A stretch of DNA of 64,000 nt from an uncultured Cytophagales bacterium (GCA_913057175.1 CAJXNP010000010.1:186001-250000); one strand, 5' to 3'. Counted from the stretch's first letter, positions 1 to 7,192 are shown. The notes: generated by a model not told the origin, from the letters alone. Numbers and translations: made by a program.

Positions 1-157
1 AATTCCCCAAAAGCTGAAAAATGCCCGTCTCAAAGCCATTGCCCAACCCAAGAAGTAAGATTAGTATAAAAATTCCCCAAATAATTCCGGCACAAGTAAT
101 AGCCGACCTGGTTTTGTGTTGTTTAAGAGAATACATCAACTCGTGAAAATCTAACAT
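1..157 (-). CDS. ABC transporter permease N-terminus, MacB/FtsX-like (partial)
   Basis: The first 52 codons of a gene that continues beyond the left edge. It begins MLDFHELMYSLKQHKTRSAI and runs straight into a hydrophobic helix (GIIWGIFILILLLGLGNGF). This is the typical start of Bacteroidota MacB/FtsX-type permeases: a short cytoplasmic amphipathic stretch with basic residues, then the first TM and 'G.GxG' before the periplasmic core. The start codon lies 10 bases after the stop of the peptidase-containing exporter, so it is the distal gene of the peptide-secretion operon. Family assignment rests only on this N-terminus. The substrate is unknown; a role in export or immunity is inferred from context. 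Confidence 0.6.
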   Translation of the reverse strand, partial: MLDFHELMYSLKQHKTRSAITCAGIIWGIFILILLLGLGNGFETGIFQLLGN

Positions 158-167
158 GAGTCAAGGG

Positions 168-2342
168 TTATTTTTGTTCAATTAATTCCTGATAGCTGAT
201 GCTATAAAAATTATCCGTCATAAGAAGTTGCTGATGATTCCCACTATGTGAAATACTACCGTTTTCAATTGTATAGATCCGGTCAGCTTTTTTAGCGGTT
301 TTTATTCTATGAGTTACCAGTATGATTGCCATGGATGCTTTGAGCTCCTCTAGAAGATCAAGAATATAATTTTCAGTCGCCCTGTCCATCGCCGAGGTAG
401 CCTCATCAAGCAGCAATAATTGAGGCTGTCTGTATAATGCCCTGGCCAATGCCACCAACTGCTTTTGACCTCCTGATATATTTACTCCCTCTTCTCCCAA
501 AACGGTCAAAAAACCTTGGGGAAATTTTTCAAAGAAAGAACTAAATCCCCATTCTGAACACCATTTGATTACTTTCTCAAATTCTATTATCTCTCCTGAT
601 AATGAGATATTATTTACGAGGTCTGTATTAAATATCTTAATATTTTGTGGCACATACGACAGGACGTCCCTCCACACTCTAATATTAATTTCAGCCCACT
701 TTTCGTCATTGACCATAATATGTGGAGACTTTACCTCATAGAATTTTTGCAAGATCTGCAGCAGGGTACTTTTACCACAGCCGTTTTCTCCAAGTAAGGC
801 TATCATTTCTCCTTTTTTTACTTCAAAGTTTATCTTTTTTAAAAGCTCCTTTCTTCCAGGAAACCTAAAGTTTAGACCCTTCACCTGCAAAGATCTAAAC
901 TCTCCAAAGGCTTTCTCTATTGTCACTTTTTCATCAAACTCTGGTTTAATATCAGCAAATTCAAACATCCTCTCAAAAGCTACTTTTGCTTCCTGTAACT
1001 GCATATTGGTACTGGTGAGTGAACTTACTGTTGGAATAATATTACTTGAGATGGTTAGCAGAGCTACCATTTCTCCCATGGTCATTTGATCATTCATTAC
1101 ATTTACAGCCAAAATGACTATTATGGATAGCGAGAAAACAGCACCAGTAGTGCCCGATACTAATCCGTAACTAAGGTTTAACTTCCCTAAACTAAACGCC
1201 TTGTCCTGCAGGTTCCTAAAAATGGCTTGTGTTAAAGCTTCAAAGGAATGTTGTCTATTAAATGATTTGATGGTCTCGATGCCATTTATAGTGTCGATAA
1301 AGTTGCTTTCGTTGTGTGCCGCTGCAACCATCACCTCACGGTGTGACCCGATGATCTTTTTGTTGTACATCCATGCCAAACCAACATACAAAGGAATACT
1401 GAAGGAATAAATCAGCCCTACTTTAAAAGAATAAATAAAAGTGTACCCTGTTGAAATGATAAGCACCAATATGCTTATAACCAAGCTGCCTATCAAAAAG
1501 CTTATTATAGACTGTATCCTCGTAGTATCGTTCATGCGGGAAATTATCTCACCGGTTTTTCTGGAATCAAAAAAAGATTTCGGAATAAAAAGCAGCAATC
1601 GATAAAACTTATTTATAATTCGTAGATTAAAATCGCGGTTTTGACGCATTAATAAGTATCCACGAAAGTAGGTCAACAAGCTATTTCCGATCACCAAAAT
1701 GGAAAGTAATATTATTCCCAATAAAAGCTTGTCCCAATCCTTACCAGGAAGTATGTCATCAATTAATTTTTGGGAAAAAATTGCTGTTGACAGGCCTAAC
1801 ACAGTCAGTATCGCTCCCAAAAACAATGCAGCTATAAGGATATTTATGTCTTCTTTGACTATGCCAATGATCCATAGTTTTTTCTTTTTAAGCCTTTCTT
1901 TCTTTAGACCAAGATCCGCATTGGGTTTGAGGATAAGCAGGGATTTAGTCTTCCAAATTGCTAAAAGCTCTTTTTCCTTTACTTTTTTTAATCCCTGGGC
2001 AGGATCTCCAATGATAAATTTGCCTTCGTCAAAACCATAGCATATAACGTAGTGAAGTAGACGATCGAAGAGGGTTACATGCAGAATTACAGGTTCACTA
2101 ATTGTCTTCAGGTCTTCTATTCCACATTTAAAACCATCTGTGTCAAAACCCATCTTACCGGCAGCCTGGCATAAGCCAATCAAAGTGGTTCCCTGCTTAG
2201 TGGTCCCACTGAATTCCCTAAGCTGCTCGAGCGACGATTCTCCTCCGTAAAACTTAACAATTGAGGCCAGGCATGCTACTCCACAATCGGACAGCTCTTG
2301 CTGCCGCATAAAACTCTTTTTTATTTTTTTATTGAGATTCAC
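168..2342 (-). CDS. Peptidase-containing ABC transporter (C39 peptidase, bacteriocin-type exporter)
   Basis: A 724-aa three-domain exporter that would cut double-glycine leaders and pump the mature peptide across the inner membrane. Residues about 10-135 are a C39 peptidase with the Cys in LSDCGVACLAS (Cys20), His97 in HYVICYG and Asp113 in GDPAQG, so the catalytic triad is intact. Residues about 165-440 are the six-TM exporter domain. Residues about 485-720 are the ATPase, with Walker A GENGCGKST (518-526), signature NISGGQKQ, Walker B LLLLDEATS and switch VTHR. The start is GTG, and GTGA overlaps the stop of the thioredoxin-like gene, indicating translational coupling. The natural substrate in this window is the GG-leader peptide at 5947-6222. 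Confidence 0.93.
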   Translation of the reverse strand: MNLNKKIKKSFMRQQELSDCGVACLASIVKFYGGESSLEQLREFSGTTKQGTTLIGLCQAAGKMGFDTDGFKCGIEDLKTISEPVILHVTLFDRLLHYVICYGFDEGKFIIGDPAQGLKKVKEKELLAIWKTKSLLILKPNADLGLKKERLKKKKLWIIGIVKEDINILIAALFLGAILTVLGLSTAIFSQKLIDDILPGKDWDKLLLGIILLSILVIGNSLLTYFRGYLLMRQNRDFNLRIINKFYRLLLFIPKSFFDSRKTGEIISRMNDTTRIQSIISFLIGSLVISILVLIISTGYTFIYSFKVGLIYSFSIPLYVGLAWMYNKKIIGSHREVMVAAAHNESNFIDTINGIETIKSFNRQHSFEALTQAIFRNLQDKAFSLGKLNLSYGLVSGTTGAVFSLSIIVILAVNVMNDQMTMGEMVALLTISSNIIPTVSSLTSTNMQLQEAKVAFERMFEFADIKPEFDEKVTIEKAFGEFRSLQVKGLNFRFPGRKELLKKINFEVKKGEMIALLGENGCGKSTLLQILQKFYEVKSPHIMVNDEKWAEINIRVWRDVLSYVPQNIKIFNTDLVNNISLSGEIIEFEKVIKWCSEWGFSSFFEKFPQGFLTVLGEEGVNISGGQKQLVALARALYRQPQLLLLDEATSAMDRATENYILDLLEELKASMAIILVTHRIKTAKKADRIYTIENGSISHSGNHQQLLMTDNFYSISYQELIEQK

Positions 2343-2857
2343 TCTTTGTCCAGGTATTTTAATAATGTTTCAGCTTTGGTTTCCCCCGTGAATCTTTTCT
2401 TCAGCTTCCTTTGCTCGTCGTATATAAAAATTGACGGAACCGAATACGCTCCAAAGTAGCTGTAAGCAACCTCTGGGTGGATATGCGCAAAAGTTACCTC
2501 GGAATAGCCTTTAAGTCCTGAGCTGCTGGCGAAATCATCGATCTTCTTCAAAGGTTCTGTGGATACCATCAGGATTTCCGAGGATGCAAAGTTTTTAATG
2601 CACCGCCGAATATCTGAGGCTTCACGCTCACACACAGAACATTCGCTACTGAACAATATCAAAAGAGTAGACTGATCTGACAATGTGACGTCTATTAAAG
2701 AGCTGTCGAGCCCGATAAAGGGTAGTTCATGAAAAAAGGAAGTATTGGATTCTATTATCTTCTTATCCTCGATTCTTCCATGAATTCTAAGAAAAAGTAC
2801 GCCGAGAATAATTAAAACAGCCATTAATACCCCAAGCTTTAATAATATTTTCTTCAC
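2339..2857 (-). CDS. Membrane-anchored thioredoxin-like (TlpA/AhpC-type) protein
   Basis: A 172-aa protein with one N-terminal TM anchor (residues about 7-24) and a periplasmic thioredoxin fold. It carries a redox-active CSVC pair (Cys73, Cys76, in SSECSVCERE) and a cis-proline motif (SVPSIFIYDE). It sits between a multipass protein and the C39 exporter, overlapping the latter by four bases. The predicted mature GG-peptide contains exactly two cysteines, so a role in making, shuffling or reducing a disulfide in that peptide, or keeping it export-competent, is plausible. That is inference; the thioredoxin fold is supported by sequence. No VKOR or DsbB partner is recognisable nearby. Confidence 0.8.
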   Translation of the reverse strand: MKKILLKLGVLMAVLIILGVLFLRIHGRIEDKKIIESNTSFFHELPFIGLDSSLIDVTLSDQSTLLILFSSECSVCEREASDIRRCIKNFASSEILMVSTEPLKKIDDFASSSGLKGYSEVTFAHIHPEVAYSYFGAYSVPSIFIYDEQRKLKKRFTGETKAETLLKYLDKE

Positions 2858-2859
2858 CC

Positions 2860-3516
2860 CTAACTAAAGTTGAGTTGAATAAAAATCACAAAGGTCAACC
2901 AAACGAGAAGGCCCGTGCCATAGGAACCCAAAACAATTTTTAGCGTACTTAACATTGGTTTTTTCGACACAAGTTTCAGCCCATAGGCAACGATGAGCCA
3001 GTACAAAACCTCAAACAAACTGATGACTTGTAAAGGATAGATAAACCACTTTTGCAATTCGTTAGTATCAAAAAAATTCAACAACGAAACAGGCGCGAAA
3101 TAAATGAGGTCATTTAAAGAATACTCAATTTGAAACTTCCAAAACCAGATTATTTTTATTAATGCTGGTATCAGGAATATTGTTTCCCCAATAAGACAAA
3201 TCTTGAATAGTCTTTTGAAGCTTATACTCAGGTTAGCCATAAAACAACCAATGCTTAAGCTCAGCGCGATTGCTGAAAGCTTGATAAGAAACAGCAATGG
3301 AATAATTGCATAGGCAATCCATTGCCATTTATCACGAAAAAGAAGTAACTGCTGTATGCTTTCTACACTGAGTTGCTCATTATATGTGCGAAAATAGATC
3401 TGGTCGCCAACCACAAATCTTTGGGTGACAAAAGTTAAGAATGCCGAAATAATACAGATCAGAACAAAATATACTCTGAAATCAATTTGTGAAAATGATT
3501 TTCTAATTGAATTCAT
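2860..3516 (-). CDS. Multipass membrane protein of unknown function in peptide-secretion operon
   Basis: 218 aa with about five hydrophobic segments (roughly residues 15-35, 62-95, 105-130, 155-180 and 190-215) and a polar loop between the first two. I do not recognise the family; the general look resembles Yip1-like multipass proteins, but no diagnostic motif is visible. It is the first gene after the palindromic operator at 3557-3573 and lies two bases upstream of the thioredoxin-like gene. It is therefore probably co-expressed with the thioredoxin and C39 exporter as a secretion or maturation module. A redox partner or immunity function is possible but not shown. Confidence 0.6.
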   Translation of the reverse strand: MNSIRKSFSQIDFRVYFVLICIISAFLTFVTQRFVVGDQIYFRTYNEQLSVESIQQLLLFRDKWQWIAYAIIPLLFLIKLSAIALSLSIGCFMANLSISFKRLFKICLIGETIFLIPALIKIIWFWKFQIEYSLNDLIYFAPVSLLNFFDTNELQKWFIYPLQVISLFEVLYWLIVAYGLKLVSKKPMLSTLKIVLGSYGTGLLVWLTFVIFIQLNFS

Positions 3517-3556
3517 GTCAACTTGTAATTAATACATGCGATGATAGAAAATGAGA

Positions 3557-3573
3557 ATGAAATATCATTTCAT
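3557..3573. promoter_or_regulatory. Palindromic operator-like site, copy 1
   Basis: ATGAAAT-ATC-ATTTCAT, a perfect dyad with 7-bp arms and a 3-bp centre. It begins two bases after the stop codon of the VanZ-like gene and lies about 40 bases upstream of the start of the 218-aa membrane protein. It matches copies at 6281-6296 and 6917-6933 over 16 positions, differing only at the centre (A or G). It probably marks an internal promoter for the secretion half of the operon. Confidence 0.6.
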
Positions 3574-3575
3574 CA

Positions 3576-3944
3576 CTACTTATTAGTACCTTTTTTCAGT
3601 AGGCGCTTCCTTTCCAATTCAAACAATAAAAGGGCTGCCACAGTGCCTGATATTATTGCGACAACATCATTTATATCAAAGGTGGCTTGAGCTTTGTTCA
3701 TCTGATTTATCTCAACCAGCATCATGATTATTAAAACAAACGGTGCATAAGAATACTGGTAAAACCTACCCTTTGATATATTTTCGGAAAACTTTCTTTT
3801 AAAAATGGCTGAAAAAACAATTGCTCCTGTGAAACTTGGAATTGAGTTTATTATGATAAACCTATGTAAATATTCTCTTAAGGTTAGTGTAACCACATAG
3901 GCTAAACCGGCGAAAATTAATATATAGTTGGTCACTTCAATCAA
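3576..3944 (-). CDS. Small membrane protein, VanZ-like
   Basis: 122 aa with about four hydrophobic segments. The region RFYQYSYAPFVLIIMMLVEI followed by QATFDINDVVAIISGTVAAL resembles the core of VanZ-like proteins, where a helix precedes an 'aspartate-x-x-Asp-xx-A-x-x-x-G' segment. The match is partial, so the family call is tentative. It lies 10 bases after the ABC ATPase gene and just before operator copy 1, as the last gene of the first half of the operon. VanZ-like proteins are linked to resistance against membrane-active or cell-wall-active compounds, which would fit an immunity role for the producer; this is inference. Confidence 0.5.
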   Translation of the reverse strand: MIEVTNYILIFAGLAYVVTLTLREYLHRFIIINSIPSFTGAIVFSAIFKRKFSENISKGRFYQYSYAPFVLIIMMLVEINQMNKAQATFDINDVVAIISGTVAALLLFELERKRLLKKGTNK

Positions 3945-3954
3945 ATCATTTGAT

Positions 3955-4707
3955 TTAACGGAGCCAATTTAAACCGAGTGAGGAGTTCCTTTTAGTTAAT
4001 TTATTCTTTATGAATTTTTTCATCTCGTAGAAGTCATGAAAATTGTCCTTCAATAAGTGGTTAACAATCGTCCCTTTGTCCATAATCAAAAACTCATCAC
4101 AAAGGTCTCCAACCAAATCCAAATTATGTGACGTGATAAATAATGTTTTACTTCCTCTAAAACTTTTTAAAATGGCAACAATTTTTTCTATACTCTCAAT
4201 ATCAAGGTTTACAAACGGTTCATCGAGAATTAAAATTTCCGGGTTATGGATCATCGCAGCAGCCAAAGAAACCTTCATTTTATTCCCTGAAGATAATTTC
4301 TTGATCGGTAATTTTTTATCTTCTATATCGAAAAGACCGAGCAAATCGTCAATCCTTTTGGGAAGTTCATTTTTAGGGATGTTCTGAAACTTTCCTGCAA
4401 ATTTAAAATATTCAACAACGGTAAAATCTTCTACAAAATATGGGTTACTCAAAACTATGCCAAGCCTACTTTTATATGACACATAATTTGCGGTAAGCTT
4501 CCTATTAAATACAAAAACGTCACCTGAATGATATGAAATTAAGTTACAAAGAATATGGATGGTTGTAGATTTGCCACATCCATTGTTGCCTATAAGAGCT
4601 ACATTGCTTTTATCTCTGACAAAAAAACTTAAGTTGTTTAATGTTAGCTCTTCTTCATAACTAAAGCTTACCTTATCAAAAGAAATTATGTGATTCGTTT
4701 CTCGCAT
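3955..4707 (-). CDS. ABC transporter ATP-binding protein (LanF-like, probable immunity/export)
   Basis: A 250-aa stand-alone ATPase with Walker A GNNGCGKST, a signature-like LSSGNKMKVSLAAAM, Walker B EILILDEPFVNLD and H-loop ITSHN. The first 32 bases overlap the end of the preceding membrane-protein gene. Together with the two upstream membrane proteins (215 and 185 aa) it makes a one-ATPase, two-permease set like LanFEG/BcrAB-type self-protection transporters of peptide-antibiotic producers. The ATPase assignment is firm. The immunity role is inferred from the set and from the GG-peptide gene at the head of the operon. Confidence 0.88.
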   Translation of the reverse strand: MRETNHIISFDKVSFSYEEELTLNNLSFFVRDKSNVALIGNNGCGKSTTIHILCNLISYHSGDVFVFNRKLTANYVSYKSRLGIVLSNPYFVEDFTVVEYFKFAGKFQNIPKNELPKRIDDLLGLFDIEDKKLPIKKLSSGNKMKVSLAAAMIHNPEILILDEPFVNLDIESIEKIVAILKSFRGSKTLFITSHNLDLVGDLCDEFLIMDKGTIVNHLLKDNFHDFYEMKKFIKNKLTKRNSSLGLNWLR

Positions 4708-5233
4708 GTCTGAAAATCAACAAAGTAATTAATGGCAAAAAAAAACAAATAAAATACCATGAATAGATGGAAGTTAATGGGAAGATCGTCATACCAATAA
4801 ATAAAAAAATAACAAACTTCAAATAGTCATTTTTAATGTTATAAAATAAAATGAAAGTATAAAGGCTTAGAAAGGGGGACAACAAAAAAAGGAGATCTGT
4901 CTCTATACCATTTCTATAAACCGCGAATACAAAAAACAGTAGATTATGAAAAAAAATCAAAATAGAAAGAAGCATAACTTTTGTAAAGTGTAAATAAAAA
5001 GACGACACATTATATACACTGAAAAAATATGTGGATCTAAGCTTTTTGTCTTTAGAATATAACAAAGCTATATATAGATAGCCAATTGCAAAAAATAAAT
5101 ATGCCCAGGGAGAATTAAGCATATTTAAAAGTACAAAGGCAAACTGGCAACCTAATACAAAATACAGCAAATAGTCGCCCTTAGTCCACAGCATCAATTG
5201 AAACTTAATAAGCTGTAGTATGTTCGTATACAT
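4676..5233 (-). CDS. Integral membrane protein, probable ABC permease subunit (LanE/G-like)
   Basis: 185 aa, very hydrophobic, with about six predicted TM segments and a short cytoplasmic N-terminus containing LIKFQLMLW, as in ABC-2 type permeases. No detailed family signature is visible. It is placed five bases after another hydrophobic protein and overlaps the ATPase gene by 32 bases, so the three are almost certainly translated together. The natural interpretation is a half-permease of the adjacent ATPase. Codon and base usage is strongly AT-biased, like the rest of the island. Confidence 0.6.
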   Translation of the reverse strand: MYTNILQLIKFQLMLWTKGDYLLYFVLGCQFAFVLLNMLNSPWAYLFFAIGYLYIALLYSKDKKLRSTYFFSVYNVSSFYLHFTKVMLLSILIFFHNLLFFVFAVYRNGIETDLLFLLSPFLSLYTFILFYNIKNDYLKFVIFLFIGMTIFPLTSIYSWYFICFFLPLITLLIFRHARNESHNFF

Positions 5234-5238
5234 TTATA

Positions 5239-5886
5239 TCAGATCCAATTCCGTAACAATATCCTGTTTAAAAAATATATGAATAGAAACAGTAACGGAA
5301 TAACTAACAAACCTACATAGCTGCCATTATTTTCGTGGAGTAAGAACAAAGGAAAATTGACAATCCCTCCAACCGGATTGGCTAAGTAAACGATATTTTC
5401 GAATTCCGTTCCCCTTGAAAATATTAATACGATCGATACAATAGGTACAATTAGATTTATGTGTTTTTCAAAACCCTTAAGAACTAAGAAATCCCAAAAC
5501 GTCATAAAAAAACATATAGTGAAAATTTGTTGAAATAACAAGCAAACAAAGAAAAGAATTCTGTTTGAAAGCTCAATATCTGATTTAAACAGTAAAGAAA
5601 AAGTACTAAGTAAAAAGACGACGATTAATATATCTTTTGCCAGATACTGAAGCCTTTTAATGATTATTTGAATGGGGTTAAATGGAAAAGATAACAAGCT
5701 GTTTCTTTTAATGATCTTGTCCATTTTTAAATTTAGAAATAGGAGAAGCAGTAAAAAGAAATTAATGATATTGCTGGTAAGTAGATACTCTAAAAAATCA
5801 CCATCACTACCAAATATGAAAATACCATACGTGAAAATGTTTACTAAAAGAATTAAATATCTTGATGATTCTAAAAATATGCGCAT
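5239..5886 (-). CDS. Integral membrane protein, probable ABC permease subunit (LanE/G-like)
   Basis: 215 aa with about six TM segments, and a cytoplasmic loop after the second (SLLSFPFNPIQIIIKRLQYL) of the type that contacts an ABC ATPase in ABC-2 exporters. I do not recognise a named family. It is the first gene after the GG-peptide, separated by 60 bases that contain an inverted repeat able to form an attenuator. With the 185-aa protein and the ATPase it forms a plausible immunity or export transporter. Confidence 0.6.
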   Translation of the reverse strand: MRIFLESSRYLILLVNIFTYGIFIFGSDGDFLEYLLTSNIINFFLLLLLFLNLKMDKIIKRNSLLSFPFNPIQIIIKRLQYLAKDILIVVFLLSTFSLLFKSDIELSNRILFFVCLLFQQIFTICFFMTFWDFLVLKGFEKHINLIVPIVSIVLIFSRGTEFENIVYLANPVGGIVNFPLFLLHENNGSYVGLLVIPLLFLFIYFLNRILLRNWI

Positions 5887-5900
5887 AATATGTTTATTTT

Positions 5901-5928
5901 AACTACCAGATGATTTCACCTGGTAGCT
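5901..5928 (-). terminator. Hairpin after the GG-peptide gene (attenuator/partial terminator)
   Basis: On the minus strand CTACCAG-N10-CTGGTAG forms a 7-bp stem (5903-5909 with 5920-5926), extendable by an A-T and a G-T pair, followed by an AT-rich TTAAAATAAA tail. It lies between the peptide stop (5947) and the next gene start (5886). Bacteriocin operons often carry such a weak terminator so the structural peptide is made in excess over the transport genes. Confidence 0.5.
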
Positions 5929-5946
5929 CTTGTAGGAGAATGTTAA

Positions 5947-6222
5947 TTAGTTTGATAAAGTGTATTTACTAATATCAACATCACTGATTTGAGTGACATC
6001 AAATTTTGATGAATTAACAGGCGCTTTATAAAACCAGGAATTGCTTCCCTCACACGCCATTGCACTTCTTACACCTCCTGCAAATGATAAGGCTCCAAAT
6101 AAAATACCTACACCTGTACTTGAAGCAGCTACCGCTCCTGCAAAACCGGCAATCATCAAAGCACAATCAATATAAGCACCACCCTGTATGCTTTCCATTT
6201 CTTCAATACTCAATTTTTTCAT
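5947..6222 (-). CDS. Double-glycine leader peptide, bacteriocin-like secreted peptide
   Basis: A 91-aa precursor. The first 15 residues, MKKLSIEEMESIQGG, form a classical double-glycine leader, which a C39 peptidase would cut after Gly15. The mature 76-aa peptide starts AYIDCALMIAGFAGA and has a Gly/Ala-rich hydrophobic helix (about residues 21-52 of the precursor) with small-residue spacing typical of class II bacteriocins. A hydrophilic C-terminal tail follows. Exactly two cysteines (Cys20 and Cys57) flank the hydrophobic part and could form a disulfide. It is the first gene of the transport operon, under a promoter-like sequence and an operator-like palindrome. Signal peptide or pheromone activity is an alternative to a toxin. 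Confidence 0.85.
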   Translation of the reverse strand: MKKLSIEEMESIQGGAYIDCALMIAGFAGAVAASSTGVGILFGALSFAGGVRSAMACEGSNSWFYKAPVNSSKFDVTQISDVDISKYTLSN

Positions 6223-6235
6223 AATTGTAATATTT

Positions 6236-6264
6236 TAAAGTTATACATAATTTTACTAAAACAA
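6236..6264 (-). promoter_or_regulatory. Candidate Bacteroidota-type promoter for the GG-peptide operon
   Basis: On the minus strand a TTG (complement of 6262-6264) is followed after 18 bases by TAACTTTA (complement of 6236-6243). This is close to the TTG / TAnnTTTG pattern of the Bacteroidota primary sigma factor. It lies 14 bases upstream of the ATG of the peptide gene, with the palindrome at 6281-6296 just upstream of the -33 element, where an activator would bind. Identified by eye only. Confidence 0.4.
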
Positions 6265-6280
6265 TTCTATCGTATAACAC

Positions 6281-6296
6281 TGAAATATCATTTCAT
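6281..6296. promoter_or_regulatory. Palindromic operator-like site, copy 2
   Basis: TGAAAT-ATC-ATTTCA(T), a perfect dyad with 6-bp arms, 59 bases upstream of the GG-peptide start and two bases after the stop of the HTH remnant. Its 16-base core is identical to copy 1 and differs at one base from copy 3. Its position just upstream of the candidate -33 element suits an activator of peptide expression. Confidence 0.6.
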
Positions 6297-6298
6297 GG

Positions 6299-6414
6299 TC
6301 ATTTTTTATTCGAAAAATATTTAAAACTCAAATTTTCTTCATAAACATAGCTACCCCCTCTCCCCACAAAAATAAAGATCGGCATCCCATTTTCCTTCAC
6401 CAGATTATTGTGGA
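6299..6414 (-). pseudogene. 3' remnant of an HTH regulator gene
   Basis: The minus strand reads NNLVKENGMPIFIFVG, then RGGSYVYEENLSFKYF, then stop. This aligns with the C-terminus of the intact HTH protein at 6953-7192 (NWMKENGAPIAFCRVRGSYV and YEEDVKFNISF). DNA identity is also obvious, for example CTTCATAAACATAGCT and CCATTTTCCTTCA in both copies. The N-terminal helix-turn-helix part is absent, and the fragment abuts the DUF2059-like stop codon at 6418. It is a truncated duplicate left by recombination, and its downstream flank carries an operator palindrome as the intact gene's does. Confidence 0.7.
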
Positions 6415-6417
6415 TGA

Positions 6418-6858
6418 TCAATAATGTTTGTCGTCCAGATATTGTTGGATTTTACTCACTAGGCCCATCCCCCACTGTTGCGATATTTGTATCGATTCGG
6501 ATAAAATAACTGGTGATTTTTCTGTAAGCTTCTTACCTATAGGGATTTCATAAAACGTCAGCAGTTCTTTCACTTCTTCATGGGTAAAGTGCTTGTTATA
6601 AATTGGGACCAGCTGTTCGTTGAGTTTTTTGATCTCCATGTCAAATACATCAGCCTTAACAGATTCCCAAATTATATCCAATACTTTTGGTTTATGCATT
6701 TTCAGTTGTGATACATTTGAGAGTAAATCACATCTAAATTGGCATTCGAGCCATTTAAATACTGCATTTTTAAATGTCTTTAGAAAAGGTGTTGTCCTAG
6801 GTAATACAGGTCAATGAGATAATACAGAATAAAATAGAAGAGTAAAGAAAATCTTCAT
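6418..6858 (-). pseudogene. DUF2059-like exported protein, interrupted by an in-frame stop
   Basis: The open part from 6699 encodes 93 aa with a DUF2059-like core: LVPIYNKHFTHEEVKELLTF, YEIPIGKKLTEKSP and ISQQWGMGL. Known DUF2059 proteins have a signal peptide and about 40-60 residues before this core. In the same reading frame, starting at ATG 6858, the DNA encodes MKIFFTLLFYSVLSH, a signal-peptide-like start. A TGA (6811-6813) follows, then 37 sense codons up to the ATG at 6699. One nonsense codon thus separates a plausible signal peptide from its domain. Either this is a recent pseudogene, or only a cytoplasmic fragment is made from 6699. An operator-like palindrome lies 60 bases upstream of 6858. 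Confidence 0.6.
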
Positions 6859-6916
6859 AGATTAGTTGTTTCTGAGGTTGAACAAGCAATAAATGCTGTT
6901 ATTTTAAAACTTAAGA

Positions 6917-6933
6917 ATGAAATGTCATTTCAT
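6917..6933. promoter_or_regulatory. Palindromic operator-like site, copy 3
   Basis: ATGAAAT-GTC-ATTTCAT, a perfect dyad with 7-bp arms, 20 bases after the stop of the HTH gene and about 60 bases upstream of the ATG of the interrupted DUF2059-like gene. It is the same sequence as copies 1 and 2 except for one central base. Confidence 0.6.
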
Positions 6934-6952
6934 CTTTAAAATTTCCCTGCAC

Positions 6953-7192
6953 CTAGTTGCGATCGATTTTTTCAAAAGAAATATTAAATTTCACATCTTC
7001 TTCATAAACATAGCTGCCTCTCACTCTACAAAAAGCGATAGGCGCTCCATTTTCCTTCATCCAATTAATGTAGTGATAAACCATTCTTTGTGAAACTTCC
7101 AGACGTTCAGCGAGATCTTCCGTATTGCCAGTGGCTTTCATTTGGATTAATCGATGTATTCGTTTAATTCGGCTTATGTTTATGGATGTCAT
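6953..7192 (-). CDS. Small helix-turn-helix protein
   Basis: A 79-aa winged-HTH protein. Residues about 5-50 (SRIKRIHRLIQMKATGNTED, then LAERLEVSQRMVYHYINWMK) match the HTH_11/DeoR-like pattern in which a short 'T..eLA..l.vS.r.v...i..l' helix-turn-helix is followed by a wing (GAPIAFCRVRGSYVY). No effector domain is present. Such mini-HTH proteins are frequent next to peptide and secretion clusters in Bacteroidota. It may control the palindromes around it, one of which lies 20 bases past its stop. A decayed copy of its 3' end lies at 6299-6414. Between this gene and 7466 I see no further coding sequence. Confidence 0.7.
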   Translation of the reverse strand: MTSINISRIKRIHRLIQMKATGNTEDLAERLEVSQRMVYHYINWMKENGAPIAFCRVRGSYVYEEDVKFNISFEKIDRN

